From Setomelanomma holmii (Eukaryota; Ascomycota; Dothideomycetes; Pleosporales; Phaeosphaeriaceae), in contig ML978244.1 of assembly GCA_010015745.1 (NCBI GenBank), forward strand, positions 1 through 64,000: a stretch of DNA of 64,000 nt, given 5' to 3'. The notes under the pieces were generated by a model. That model was not told the origin of the DNA, made no database searches, and worked only from the letters and a program-made list of their open reading frames with translations. Position 1 is the first letter of the stretch; the number at the start of each line of letters is the position of its first letter. This document shows positions 33,309 through 44,291 of the stretch, one piece after another. Both the position numbers and the translations under genes were made by a program.

Positions 33309-33779
33309 GAGGCGGCTTATCGCAGGAGTGCGAGAAGTGGTCAGGGTAGAAGTGGAGGAACGCGTTCGTTGCTTCCATCGGTCCTGGCGCGCTAGCTACT
33401 AGCGCTTCTTTTGTCTCCACCCACCCAGTGGTCCACCTCAGCTTGCATTGTATGTGGCCAAGTGATGGAAGATCTTAGCGCGTAAATGATCGATACTGTC
33501 ACTGCGAGAACTTAAGCTGTCCTATGTCAATTAGATCGTCACAATCCGCTGAGATTGGTCGACGGTTGCGTGCAGCAAGAGAAGGACCGATAGCTATTGG
33601 AAAAATGGAATTAGTTTTCGTAGGTACTTCTCATCATGTCGAACAAAAGCGACGCGAGCATTGCTATATACACAGGGCGCAAGACTTGCAAGCTTACAAA
33701 AAAGAACGTGATAGATGAAATAGGAGAGTGGAAAGGTCTATAGTGGTCAACATGATATGAAGGCAAAGAAAAAGACATG
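33309..33779. other. Intergenic
   Basis: 470 bp, 3' of the Zn2Cys6 gene. Nothing clear beyond the possible upstream part of the small exon. Confidence 0.3.
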
Positions 33780-35258
33780 TCACCAAGAAAATGACTGTTG
33801 CAATGGCCTAGGCTCGTTGGGCTGGGTTTTGCGAATCGTTGCGAAAATGGAAAGAAGTTGGACCGCTTCAACACCTCCTTTCTCCTGCCAGAAAGTCGAA
33901 GGGGCCGTCTGTTGCATGGACAGCTCGTAGCACGTGTCGAGTAACGCATTGGTATTCTCAGGAGACTCGCGTATCCGCAACTTCATTGCAATAGCCATTG
34001 CAAAGAACACGTGAAATCGAGCCATGGGAATCGACACCGACATTCCAGTCAATGAGGACTGTCGCTGAGGGTTCGGGTACACATTTTCGCATAGGCGTGC
34101 AAAGAGCTGTGGAGAGATGTTGTACGCTGGGTACTGGAGTGACTCGATATACTGCACGAATTCGGTAGTAAGCGTTTCTGCTTCGAATCGACTTGGTAAT
34201 GGAGTCGTTGCCAAAGCGCGGCTACGATCTGTGAAACTCGAACGTGATGATCCAGGTGTCGGACTTTCTGCGCGACTCGCGGCAAAGATGCCTTGTCTTG
34301 GGAGACGTGGTACTGGCGCGAGTGGGAGCAAGTCATCTTCAACCTCGGGAATCGGCGACATGGCATTGTCTTCGCTGTCTGCTGACAAGGATGTCGCAGA
34401 AGTCCGTCTCGAATGACCCTTGCTGCTCCCCATTTCGGGTTTCAGTTGGCCAGAGCTTGCTTGAGCCATAAACTCCCAAGACGGTGCGGTATGCGGCTGC
34501 ATTGGTGATGCGAACAACTTGTTGTCGGATAAATGTTGCGAAATGGATGCGAATTGCGCCGGTGCGCTCGTGGGCGGTCGTTCAGGAGACGAAGCTCGGG
34601 TGGTACCTGACCAGAATGAAGGTACGTCTGAATTCGGCGATGCCACATTTGGGACGTGCTCACATTCGTTTATAGAAATGGAAGGCAAGCTGCCACCAGC
34701 CGAGAAACTCCCAAGATCGAGGTCGTCCGCGGTAAAAGTTGCTGGAAGTGTCGTGTCGAGGTTCAAATGAGGTGGTGGTGTTTGCCAGTCGAAGGATGTG
34801 GGAGTCGAGACCAAGACGTTCTGGTCGATCGACTCCATACCATGCATTGGCGCATTGACATGCGCAGCTAGTTGTGCTTCGAGCTGGTGTATCCGACCTT
34901 CTAATGCCTCTCTATGTTCGCTGAGCATGGGTTAGCGAAACCCAACCACGACCGCAAGACTTGCAAGACTGCGACCGAATTGCAATGACTGACGATGCGA
35001 CCACCTCCCGTGGTTTTTGCATTCTCACACATTGTAATGTGAAGCGCTTACAGGTTGCGCATGGCGTTTCTCCATCGCATCTAATTTTGCGCCGCCGGCA
35101 ACGTTCGCACGCATTCGAGACCGACTTCCTCCTTGGCTGCCAATCCTTGACCGCTGTGGGAGAGAAGCGACTTGGGCCTTCACCAGCTGGTAGAGTTGCT
35201 GCAAACGTTAGCAATTGTACAGTCCAAGTTCCAGCCAAGACGTACTGAAGGGACACAT
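33780..35258 (-). CDS. Zn2Cys6 transcription factor, apparently short (452 aa)
   Basis: Exons 35258-35246, 35198-34994 and 34920-33780; total 1359 nt. Exon 1 codes only MCPF plus one base. The introns carry GTACGT...GCTAAC...CAG and GTCAGT...GCTAAC...CAG. The binuclear cluster is NACERCRRRKIRC followed by CATCKRFTLQC, then a coiled coil (EALEGRIHQLEAQLAAH) for dimerisation. A long Ser/Pro-rich linker leads to the start of the fungal middle homology region (FVQYIESLQYPAYNISPQLF; MARFHVFFAMAIAMKLRIRE). The protein ends about 115 residues into that region, where family members usually continue much further. It is probably truncated, or the 3' end is mis-seen. Confidence 0.82.
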
Positions 35259-36195
35259 TGTGTGATTGGGTGACGCAGATTCCGCTCCGGATGGTGAAGC
35301 TCCCGGGAAGACGCGCACATCAATCGGCAATGAGCCCGTAGATATCAGCAGACAGAAGCGCCAGGAGAATTGAAGGACGGAGGCCGAGATTTGTGTTTGT
35401 TTTACAACCCGTCTATCATTGCAATGACAGACTGCCAGGACTGACTAATCGTGTACTCCTGCCGCGAGAGAGGCCGTCGGGGTTGCGCACGATACGCATC
35501 TCACACGCGCTGAGCCTCACCACTCAGCTGCGACGCACAGCATTGCGCGAAAATGCCATAGGAGAATCTTTGCGACGACTGGGTCATGCGTTTCGTGTCA
35601 ACCTGCCGTCTGAGGATGGAAATTCTGGAAGATTGCGCCTTGCAGCGATGGCGCGCGGAGAGCGGACGATGCTCCGCACTTGCAGGAGAAGCACGTGCAC
35701 CGCCTTTCCGCGCATCGGCAGATCTCACAGACCTGCCAATGGGCGGAGATCAGCGGAGAGGCGTCGGAGGTTGTGTCGCACCGTTTTCTTAACCACTGGG
35801 CATTATACCCCCGTGACCGTCATTGGATATATTGCGTAGGGGTGCTCTCTCCAAGGTAGACCTCGCACGCTGGCGTGTCGCGAATCTCCTCACGTTTGCC
35901 TGAGGCTTCAGCCGAAGCTTGGCAGCACAAGCTTCCTCCAATCACTGTCTCGGCAGCGGATCCCGTCCTGAATCATATCCCGCCTCGAATTGCGAGTAAC
36001 GACTCGCTGTTGGTTAATTTCTCAATCAGATTGCGGCTTAGGTTGACGACAATGACGCGCAAACCCCTGGGCGAGGAAGGTGGGTGGGTTCGCCTCACTC
36101 AGGTGGGCCACGTATCAATATCAGAAGAAGACATCATGGCTTTACAAACACACTCGTCTTACTTATGTGCTAGAGAAGTAGCTTATGCCTGGACC
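35259..36195. other. Intergenic
   Basis: About 940 bp between the Zn2Cys6 start and the 3' end of the oxidase gene. ORFs at 35393-35839 (+) and 35875-36417 (+) show no protein-like motifs, the latter running antisense into the oxidase. Confidence 0.35.
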
Positions 36196-38232
36196 TCAGA
36201 CGCGGCACAGCGGACCGTCGGTCGACTGCACTCCAACAATCCCCTTATCATCGACAAACCAGTCCTCGCTCCCCACACCATGGTGGACGTAGAACAGCCC
36301 AGTTGGATCCACTTCCTTCTTGATCTTCAACAATCTAGGGTAGTTGTTGCCCCAGAAAGAAGTTTGCCAGTTTGGCTCCGCAATATCAGCCTCGTTCCCA
36401 TAGGCTCCTCCCGTTGAAGTCAGCTTCCGAAGAGGATCTAAAACGACGATGTTTAGCTGCTCGACTGCGGCCTTCCACCCAGCAGCGCTCTGGTCCAGGA
36501 CAAGATTGATGGCCACGATCTGGCTCTGCAAGTTGCGGAATGCAGGATTTACCGAGTTGAGATCTTTCTGCGCTTGATCCGCAGCGTGCTGGTGGTACAT
36601 GTTCAGCATCAGCGAGTTTTCGACGGCGTTCTTCACCGCAGAGAAAGTCTGGTTAACGATGCCCGCGTTGGCCCAGTTCTCCGTCGGTAGAAGCCGGTTG
36701 CCTGGAGTGGCTCCCGCACCGCCGATGAAGTAGTTCAAAGTCCCAAAGGCCGCCTGGTAAGCTGGGTAAAAGCTGTCGTAATGGGTCGTGTTGGCATTGA
36801 GCTGGATGCCAAGCGATGCACACTTCTCGTAGAAAGGCTTGATCAGAGCCTCATATTCCTCGACAGTCTTGTCAGTCGCAAAGAACGGACCCATAGACCA
36901 CATGTAGGCGCCGGGCGCAAGCTTCTTGAGCGAGAAGTAAGAATAGGTCTTGGCTGCGTTGTACGTTGGGAAGTTGTCGAAGAAGAACTTAAAGGCCTCC
37001 CAAAAGGCACCAGCAGAGACAGTTTCTGAGGTCATGAGCGTCCATGTGCTGACCGTTACAGGTACTTTACGATGGACCTTGACAATAGCGGAGGCAACGA
37101 TGCCGAATGTGCCTCCACCACCTCCCAGAAGTGCCCAGTAAAGGTCGCTGTTCACTTGAGGAGTTGCAGTGACAAATCGACCATCCGCGGTGACAACTTC
37201 AAGAGCGACAACTTGATCGGAACCAACACCAAACAGCTGCATGACAGGAGAGTGGCCGCCACCTGCAGAATAGCCGCCATAAATTCCAACCGTTGGGCAG
37301 ATGCCAGCCACGGCGGTCAACGAATACTTGTCGGCAGCCTGATACAATTCGAAGCCCTGAACGCCAGCGCCGACCTTGAACACGGGGCCAGAATACGTAG
37401 GATCTTTGTAGTCCTCCACGTACTGAATAGTCTTCAAGTTGTGAGTCCATACGCTGAGTGCACCCTTTCCAACGGAACGGCCATTATAATCGTGTCCTGT
37501 ATTCCGGACGACCAGGCGAAGATTCAGCGATCGGGCAAAGTTGACAGCCAACTGGATCTGAGCGACATTCGAGACTTTCACAGCATACTCAGAATAGCCA
37601 CCCTGGGTACAAGTACCATTTGCGGAATCTCCAGAAGCTGGAATTGGGCATGTCATTCCATAATACAGTGGATTCATCAATGCGCCGTTGTCGTCATAGC
37701 TACTCAGGTCAGTCCAAGCTCACGTAATATATATGCTAACTCACTATATCTCCTCCTGATCATAGTTTTGCACGAGAGACGCGCACTTTGCTGCGTCGTA
37801 GTTGTTGTACTCGGATTGCTTGTAGCAAGGCGAGCCAATTGGAACAATCTTCTCCAGCGCACCACCGAGCAGTAGGTCCAAGATACCCCATAAGAGCTTA
37901 CTGGGGTATAAAGCGTCCCCTGGCATCGTCTTGCATCTTTGCGACCGTCGAACACGGCGAGCTTTGGCGCTTACGGTTGAGTTGGGCCTGTCTGCAAACT
38001 CGAACAACCCAGCATATTCAGCAAGGCTAGGGTCATCTTGAAGGTCGGAAACAACATCATCGGTTAGTTGTACGGTCTCTTCGAGAAACAAGTGAATGTT
38101 GGCCGCGGTTGTGTCAGAAGCGACGGTCTCAGCGGCAGGCGCGATTGTTGCTGTCATGGAAGGAGCAACAGAAGTTTGCGCGTTCGCAAGAGCCGCATAC
38201 GCCAACAACAGAGTCGATCCAGCTAACATCAT
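36196..38232 (-). CDS. Berberine-bridge-type FAD-linked oxidase, secreted (663 aa)
   Basis: Exons 38232-37745 and 37699-36196, intron 45 bp; total 1992 nt. The start MMLAGSTLLLAYAALANAQ is a signal peptide. A long N-terminal region of about 165 residues precedes the FAD-binding (PCMH) domain. That domain shows RNTGHDYNGRS, with the His that binds FAD, and GICPTVGIYGGYSAGGGHSP, with the Cys position of bicovalent flavinylation. The C-terminal BBE motif is WGNNYPRLLKIKKEVDPTGL followed by FYVHHGVGSEDW. Such secreted oxidases act on oligosaccharides or on aromatic and alkaloid-like metabolites. The substrate here is unknown. Confidence 0.93.
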
Positions 38233-39636
38233 GTCGCAGGATATTTCGCACGGCAAAGGAGAGGACGGATGAGATGGCAAGTCTCTGCACTCCTCTTTCC
38301 CGGTACTTGCTCAGCATCTTATACCAACGCATCGAGTAGCACAGCAGCGCGCATGTGGGGGTAAACAGCTCGGACTCGTCCACACGTGGCTAGAAAACCG
38401 TGATGTTGACTCGAGCAGGCGCGACTAGTCGCAGTATGTATGTCCAGAACGCCTTGTCGACAGTGCTGACATTGAAGAAGGACAACCCTGACAGCAAAAA
38501 CGCGAGGAATGGTTCCACATATGATTAATTGCAAGGCGTTAATGCTGGCTCATATTCAATTGCCTTCCAGGATCTGTGCTTACTCCGCGGGGCCGGGCGT
38601 ACGGCCCACCTGGGCACTGCATAAGGCACCCAAAGATGCCTTTGATCGCACCCATGGAAGTTGGAAATACATCCAAGAAGACCCACCGAACATACCTGGT
38701 CATCGGATCTAGAAATATCGACAAGCAAAGAACCTCTCCACGTCACCATCGCCGCAACTCGCGCCAGAAGCAATCCTGTCAATGTCCTGCCATTTAAGGT
38801 GCCAAGAGTTCGCGGGGCATAATTCGATAATTGGACTACTTGATGTAGCAGGTGTTGAGGCGAGCCGAGCCGGGAAGGCGATCCTTCTGAAGTCGCTGAT
38901 AGGCTTGGCTGCTGCCCTAACACTATCCAGGACATCTATTCGAGTATATTTCGCTCGCCAGTTGCAGTCAAGCATTCGACCCTGCATACTCAATTTGAAC
39001 ACCCGAGCTGTGGTCTAAATTCTCGTTTTCGGCCAGAAGAGCAGCTTCTGTCGTACACAGCGACGAGCAGAGCCTCGCCGCTCCCATACAGTATCACGAT
39101 CGGGAAGAACGGAGCCCAAGTGCCTCTAGGACACGTCTACAGCTGGAGATGTCAGATATATGGAGAACCAAGTCTGGAACGCTTTCATGCCCCGTAATAC
39201 AATCCTTAGATGCAGGCGTCTCGTCTCGCGGGTGCATTGATCCCTGGACATACTTGAACAGGACAGCTCTTTGGTAGACGACGCCTCTCACTCTCGCGTC
39301 CCCGCAGTTGAGACGATTAGGTACAGGTACCCGGCTCGTGGTGACTAGGCACGAATCAAAACCGTACTTTCGGCATGACGGCTTCTATGATCGAGTTTGA
39401 AGCGAGGGAGACAGCTCGGGAATTTGTGATAGTTGCGTTGGCCTACGATTTTGAGTTTCGGCAGAGAAAGGAAATCTCTTTCTCGCATCGCCCGACTGAC
39501 GAATGCAAAGAGACGGGGGATTTCCCATCATTTGGAGTTGTGCCTTTAATGCCGAAGGCTTTCCGCTTCATGAAATCGCGCTGCTTCCAGTCATACAATC
39601 AAGTCGAGGCCAGCTGGGCCTATGCCAGCGCCTGAT
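38233..39636. other. 1.4-kb intergenic region
   Basis: No gene could be supported on either strand. The right half presumably holds the former promoter of the rhodopsin-type pseudogene. Confidence 0.35.
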
Positions 39637-41041
39637 ATGTCGAACATAGACCCTGGCCTCCAACCTACTCTCATTACACTTCTCTACCTCTATCCCAGTC
39701 TTTCATTGGTCGTTCTTATCGTCCGGTTTTGGAGAAAATCAATTGATCATCCGCTCGGAGGAGGTTAGAGCTGTCACTCAGTCGTCAGGTCTATACAAGC
39801 TCATAACATGCATATGATTTTATAATAGCGCTTGTGTGGGTATCGACCACCGCTAACAGCGTTATTACACACCTTTGTGAGTGCCTGCGGGACATAATGG
39901 GCGCTCGTCTCTGATCAAACTACAGTGGTCAAAGCAATGTACACTGGCTATCGCTCCCAAGATTCACCCTTTCAAGCCATTGACTTCGAACAGCCACTTA
40001 AGGTAAATACTAAGCGCTTTAATTAGGCGACAGCTGACATTTGGTCGTGTAGTTCCAATACGCAATTAGCATTGTGTATAGCCCTTGTATCTGCCTTGTC
40101 AAGGCATCCTTTCTGTGGAGTCTGTACAAGCTCCGCTCGCGCAACCCATGGATCAGACGCACGATAATTAGACTGCCAGCTTTGAACAGCGTATTCCTAG
40201 TCTGTACGGTCATTATCACTACGGTGCCATGCTTGCCAATCGCCAAAACATGGGACACGTCACTGCCGGGAGGTTGCTATGATCCCATTCGATATGCGAC
40301 TGGCAACGTCTTGATAGTGCTTATCACCGACGTGCTTGTCTTACTGTGAGTCAGCTGCACATCTGCGCTCGAAAATTAGTTCCACATGAATTAATCGCTA
40401 AGTAGGATCCCTACGTGGATCATGTAGGGCCTCCAAATGCCTCTCAAACGTAGGCTCGTCACGATCGCGTTCCTGTCACTGGCTTCATCGTCATCGCCAT
40501 CGGGATCGCACGCCTATTTTGGCCTCTTGAAGCCTTCCGAGGCAAGACGAACAGCCACAGCGTCAACTCCGCATACTCCGCGATCGAGTGCAGCGTCGCC
40601 ATCATCGGCACCTGTGGTCCTACCATCAAGTACATCTTATCGCGCTGCATACCGTGACTTTGCCCCTCCTTCGAGCGCTCCACGACGAACAAGAACTCCA
40701 ATAGCGCATATGGCAAATATGGCAAATATGGCAATCACTCACACATTGGCGCCACCAAACACGCGCGGAAAGGAGGCGGTAGTGCGAACAACGACCTTGA
40801 TCAAATCAGCTTCGAGCATGAAAATATCGAGTTGAAAGGCTACTGGAGGATGACTAGCGTTGCACATAGCGATGAGCAAAGAATCACCGCGGATGCAGGA
40901 CAGCGTGGGATTGTGAAGAGCGTCTAGTGGATTGTGCACACAAAAGACGATGGAGGTGTTGACAGGACCGCAGCGCATGCAGAGCGTGGAAATCGGACGC
41001 CGACTGAACGAGCACCTACGAGGCTAGCGGACATGGTATGA
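39637..41041 (+). pseudogene. Fungal rhodopsin-domain membrane protein, pseudogene
   Basis: Five exons can still be joined in phase (39637-39763, 39829-39876, 39926-40002, 40053-40345, 40406 onward), with normal small introns. The product has the helices and loops of the fungal rhodopsin-domain family: VKASFLWSLYKLRSRNPWIR, LNSVFLVCTVIITTVPCLPI, KTWDTSLPGGCYD and ITDVLVLLIPTWIM. It is then broken: TAG at 40425-40427 where the family has Tyr in the WIIYxLQMP motif, a one-base loss near 40480 that shifts the frame, TGA at 40655-40657 after RCIP where Trp is expected, and TAG at 40925-40927. Beyond each lesion the correct frame continues (IGIARLFWPLEAFRGKTN; a hydrophilic tail) to 41041. The decay therefore looks recent. 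Confidence 0.85.
40708..40737 (+). repeat. 9-bp triplicate (GGCAAATAT) in the rhodopsin relic
   Basis: Three near-identical 9-bp units encode Tyr-Gly-Lys repeats in the former cytoplasmic tail. Confidence 0.5.
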
Positions 41042-41851
41042 TAATCATGTAAGGAGAGACTAGATGGTTTTGTGCTTGCTACGTCTAGCAGCCAATACTG
41101 CAAGCGTTCGTGAAATTGAAGACGTGCTGCAAGGGAAGAATCGTTTAATTCGACCCCTCCTTATAACAATCATATGGAAAACGCATAAGAATTGAGCATC
41201 TTGATTACACAACTTGAAGTGCAGCAGACGTGGAAAGAAAGTGCGGAGCCACGCGCGTCTTTCAGATAGCAAGAAGGCGTCACCCATTACAATAAGAGAT
41301 TAAAGATGACATACCGAAGCCAACTAGCGTTGGGCGGTAGTAGATGGAACAATTGGTACATTGGCACATGTGAAGATCGACAGGTACCCGGATACATCTG
41401 GTGCTGAAGACCCATTGCGCGTGGAATCGTTCATGATGACGCATGCCAAGTCACTAGCCAGGACGCTAGCACTATCACTCTCCAAACGAGATGTGCGTGT
41501 CTGAATTTTAAAGTTGCTGACGGTAATAGATAGTGATCAATCAGTTCCCTGACCAGTCAATTCAATTCGCCTATACGTCACGTCATAACTATACGAAGGT
41601 ACACAGCGACATCAGCAATGTTCTTTGCGACCTTCCTCTTACAGCACGGCAAGCGAGCGGAGCTAAGCCCCATGTTGCAGGTGCTTATCCCAGACAAGCT
41701 TCCTCGGTCAAGTCTTGTGCATTCTCGCATGCATCGAGCCGTCCAGACAATCAAGAACCGGGTTATCGGGCACGGTTGATCAGGCACATAAAGATGCCTT
41801 GTCCACTTTCACTATCGCTATTTACGTCCTTCGCAAGCATCTCCGATCAAC
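41042..41851. other. Intergenic, protease promoter
   Basis: About 810 bp; nothing identified. Confidence 0.35.
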
Positions 41852-43764
41852 ATGCTGGGAGCTTCAATCTTGCTTGCCGTGCTCGCGCCGGCGGTCCTCG
41901 CGTCACCTGTCGCGCGGTCAACCTACGCAGTTAAAGAGACGCATTATGTTCCTCGCAGATGGACGCAGAAGGGTCGCGCACCCAAGGATCAGATGCTCGC
42001 CCTTCAGATTGGTGTGAAGCAGGGCGATTTCGATGAGCTGGAAAGGCATCTGTACGAAGGTATGTGGTGGCGCATGCGATGTCATCGCGGAGATTGACCC
42101 GGGCATTAGTCTCTGATCCATACCATGCTCGTTATGGCCAGCACTTGAGCCACGAAGAAGTGAATGCGCTCATTCAGCCTAAAGATGAGGCGTTGGACGC
42201 GGTGCACGAGTGGCTGCTTTCCAATGGTGTCAATAAGTTCGATTACAGTCCGTCCAAGGACTGGATCAGCATCAAGGTCAGCGTTGAGGATGCTGAAAAG
42301 CTACTTGCAACCAAGTACTCAGTCTATGCCCACGAGGACGGTACTGAGTTGTCCCGCGCTACGTCATGGTCTCTGCCCAGCCATCTCCACAAGCATATTG
42401 ATACCATTCAACCTACAACTTCTTTCATGCGCACCAAGGCGAACCTGCCAACAGTAGCTACCGCGGTCAACCTGACGGAGGTATACCAGCCTCCTGGTTA
42501 TGTGCCCCCAACCGATCCGGCTCTGGCGAAGGCTTGCTCTATCAATGGAACTACGCCCACATGCTTCAAGACTCTCTACAAAACGCTCGACTATGAGCAA
42601 AATGCTTGTGGAACAAATCAGATTGGCTTCAACAACTTCCTTGGCGAAGTTCCCATTCGACCAGATGCCAAACTCTTCCTGCAGAAGTACGCTCCAGAGG
42701 CTGTCGCGGGCGCCTACAAATATAAGTTCGTCAGCATCGACGGTGGCCCGCAGCAAGATAATGGCTCCACTCCCGAGCAACTCGCGGCAGGAACCAACAA
42801 GGAAGCCAATCTAGACGTTCAGACTATTCTGGGGATGACCGGCCCTGATCTGCCCGTGACCGCTTTCACTACTGGAGGCGAGCCACCTCAAATTCCTGAC
42901 GCGGCCGCTGGTGATCCACCGGGCAATGAACCCTACCTCGCCTGGGTAACATACGTTCTCGCGCAGAAGAACCCCCCTCAGGTCATCAGCACTTCCTACG
43001 GTGATGATGAGCAGACCGTGCCTATTGATTACGCTAAGCGTGTGTGCGCTTCCTTTGCCCAACTTGGCGCTCGTGGCGTCAGTCTTCTGTTCTCCTCTGG
43101 CGACGGCGGTGCTGGTGATGCCGCAGGCAATGACGCCGAGGCATGCATTTCTAACGACGGCAAGAACACCACCAAGTTCCTCCCCTCGTTCCCCGCAGGT
43201 TGCCCATACGTGACCACCGTTGGCGCAACCCAAGGTTTTCAGCCTGAAGTTGCCGCCTACCGACCTGCTAACAGCTTGGGTCCGGATGGCAAACTTCACG
43301 GCTACTACGCATCTGGTAGTGGGTTCAGCGAGTACTTCTCCCGTCCCAGCTACCAGGAAGATGCAGTCAAGGGTTATCTGAAGAAGATCGGCAACGAGCA
43401 CAAGGGGCTCTACAATTCCGCTGGTCGTGGCTATCCCGACATCTCGGCCCAGGGTCTTTACTTTGAGTTCTTCTGGAACGCGACCAACAGCGTCATCTCG
43501 GGAACCTCGGCATCAACTCCTCTCATGTCGTCCATCATCGCCCTGGTCAACGACGCTTTGATCTCATCGGGCAAGCCAACACTTGGATTCTTGAACCCGT
43601 GGTTGTACAAGAAGGGCTACAAGGGCTTTACGGATGTCCTGAGTGGAGGCAACGGAGGATGTAACACGACTGGTTTCGCTGTGACCGACGGTTGGGATGC
43701 GGTGACTGGATTTGGTACACCGGTCTTCCCAGAGCTTGTTAAGTTGGCGAAAGGACACCATTGA
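41852..43764 (+). CDS. Sedolisin-family (S53) tripeptidyl-peptidase, secreted (620 aa)
   Basis: Exons 41852-42059 and 42110-43764, intron 50 bp. A signal peptide (MLGASILLAVLAPAVLASPV) is followed by an activation prodomain with the typical block DPYHARYGQHLSHEEVNALI. The catalytic domain begins after about residue 200. It holds the Glu/Asp pair in NKEANLDVQTI, the oxyanion Asp region in SSGDGGAG, and the nucleophile Ser in VISGTSASTPLMSS. The C-terminal calcium site region is FTDVLSGGNGGCNTTGF with DAVTGFGTP. It should be an acid-active secreted serine-carboxyl peptidase releasing tripeptides. Length and order are normal. Confidence 0.94.
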
Positions 43765-44291
43765 GGATGCCTCGCATTTTACAAGATGCAGGCAATGGTG
43801 TGTCTGATATGTCAAAATATGATTAATAATGCAATACTCATACTTGTGTGTACTTCGTGCCATACCGTCCGCACTTGAGTCAAAGCGCACACCTCATCAT
43901 TGCTAAACTTGTAATGGTGACCTCCCCCCATGATTTGTGTGCATTTCGACTGAGCATGTTCGCCAGATGGAAGGTGTTGGCTGCACCACAGACCATGCAG
44001 ATGGAGGTGTAAAGAAAGCGGGCGCGAACTCCCAGGAGGCTGGAGGCCGCCACGCGAGTTTTGGCAGGCATGCCCTCGACGCACGTGAGGCAAATACTGT
44101 TGCTGGAAACAATTTTCGATGCGCATCCTTGCATCACGCTCACCCGTACTTCGTAGCGCACCTCACCCCACTCCTCCATGCCGGTGTTCTCGCCGAGGCT
44201 ATCCACATTATTCCCGACACCCCTCAAATATCTCCGCAATGGTTGGACAACGGCGCGCCACTGCACTTCACGTTCATTCAGACAATAAGCG
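43765..44291. other. Intergenic
   Basis: About 530 bp. A minus-strand ORF (43880-44419) spans it and exon 1 of the next gene, but has no convincing family features. Treated as promoter. Confidence 0.35.

Noticed and set aside
35393..35839. 148-aa plus-strand ORF
   Set aside because: It is Arg-rich without motifs, overlaps other ORFs on both strands and has no homology I can see.
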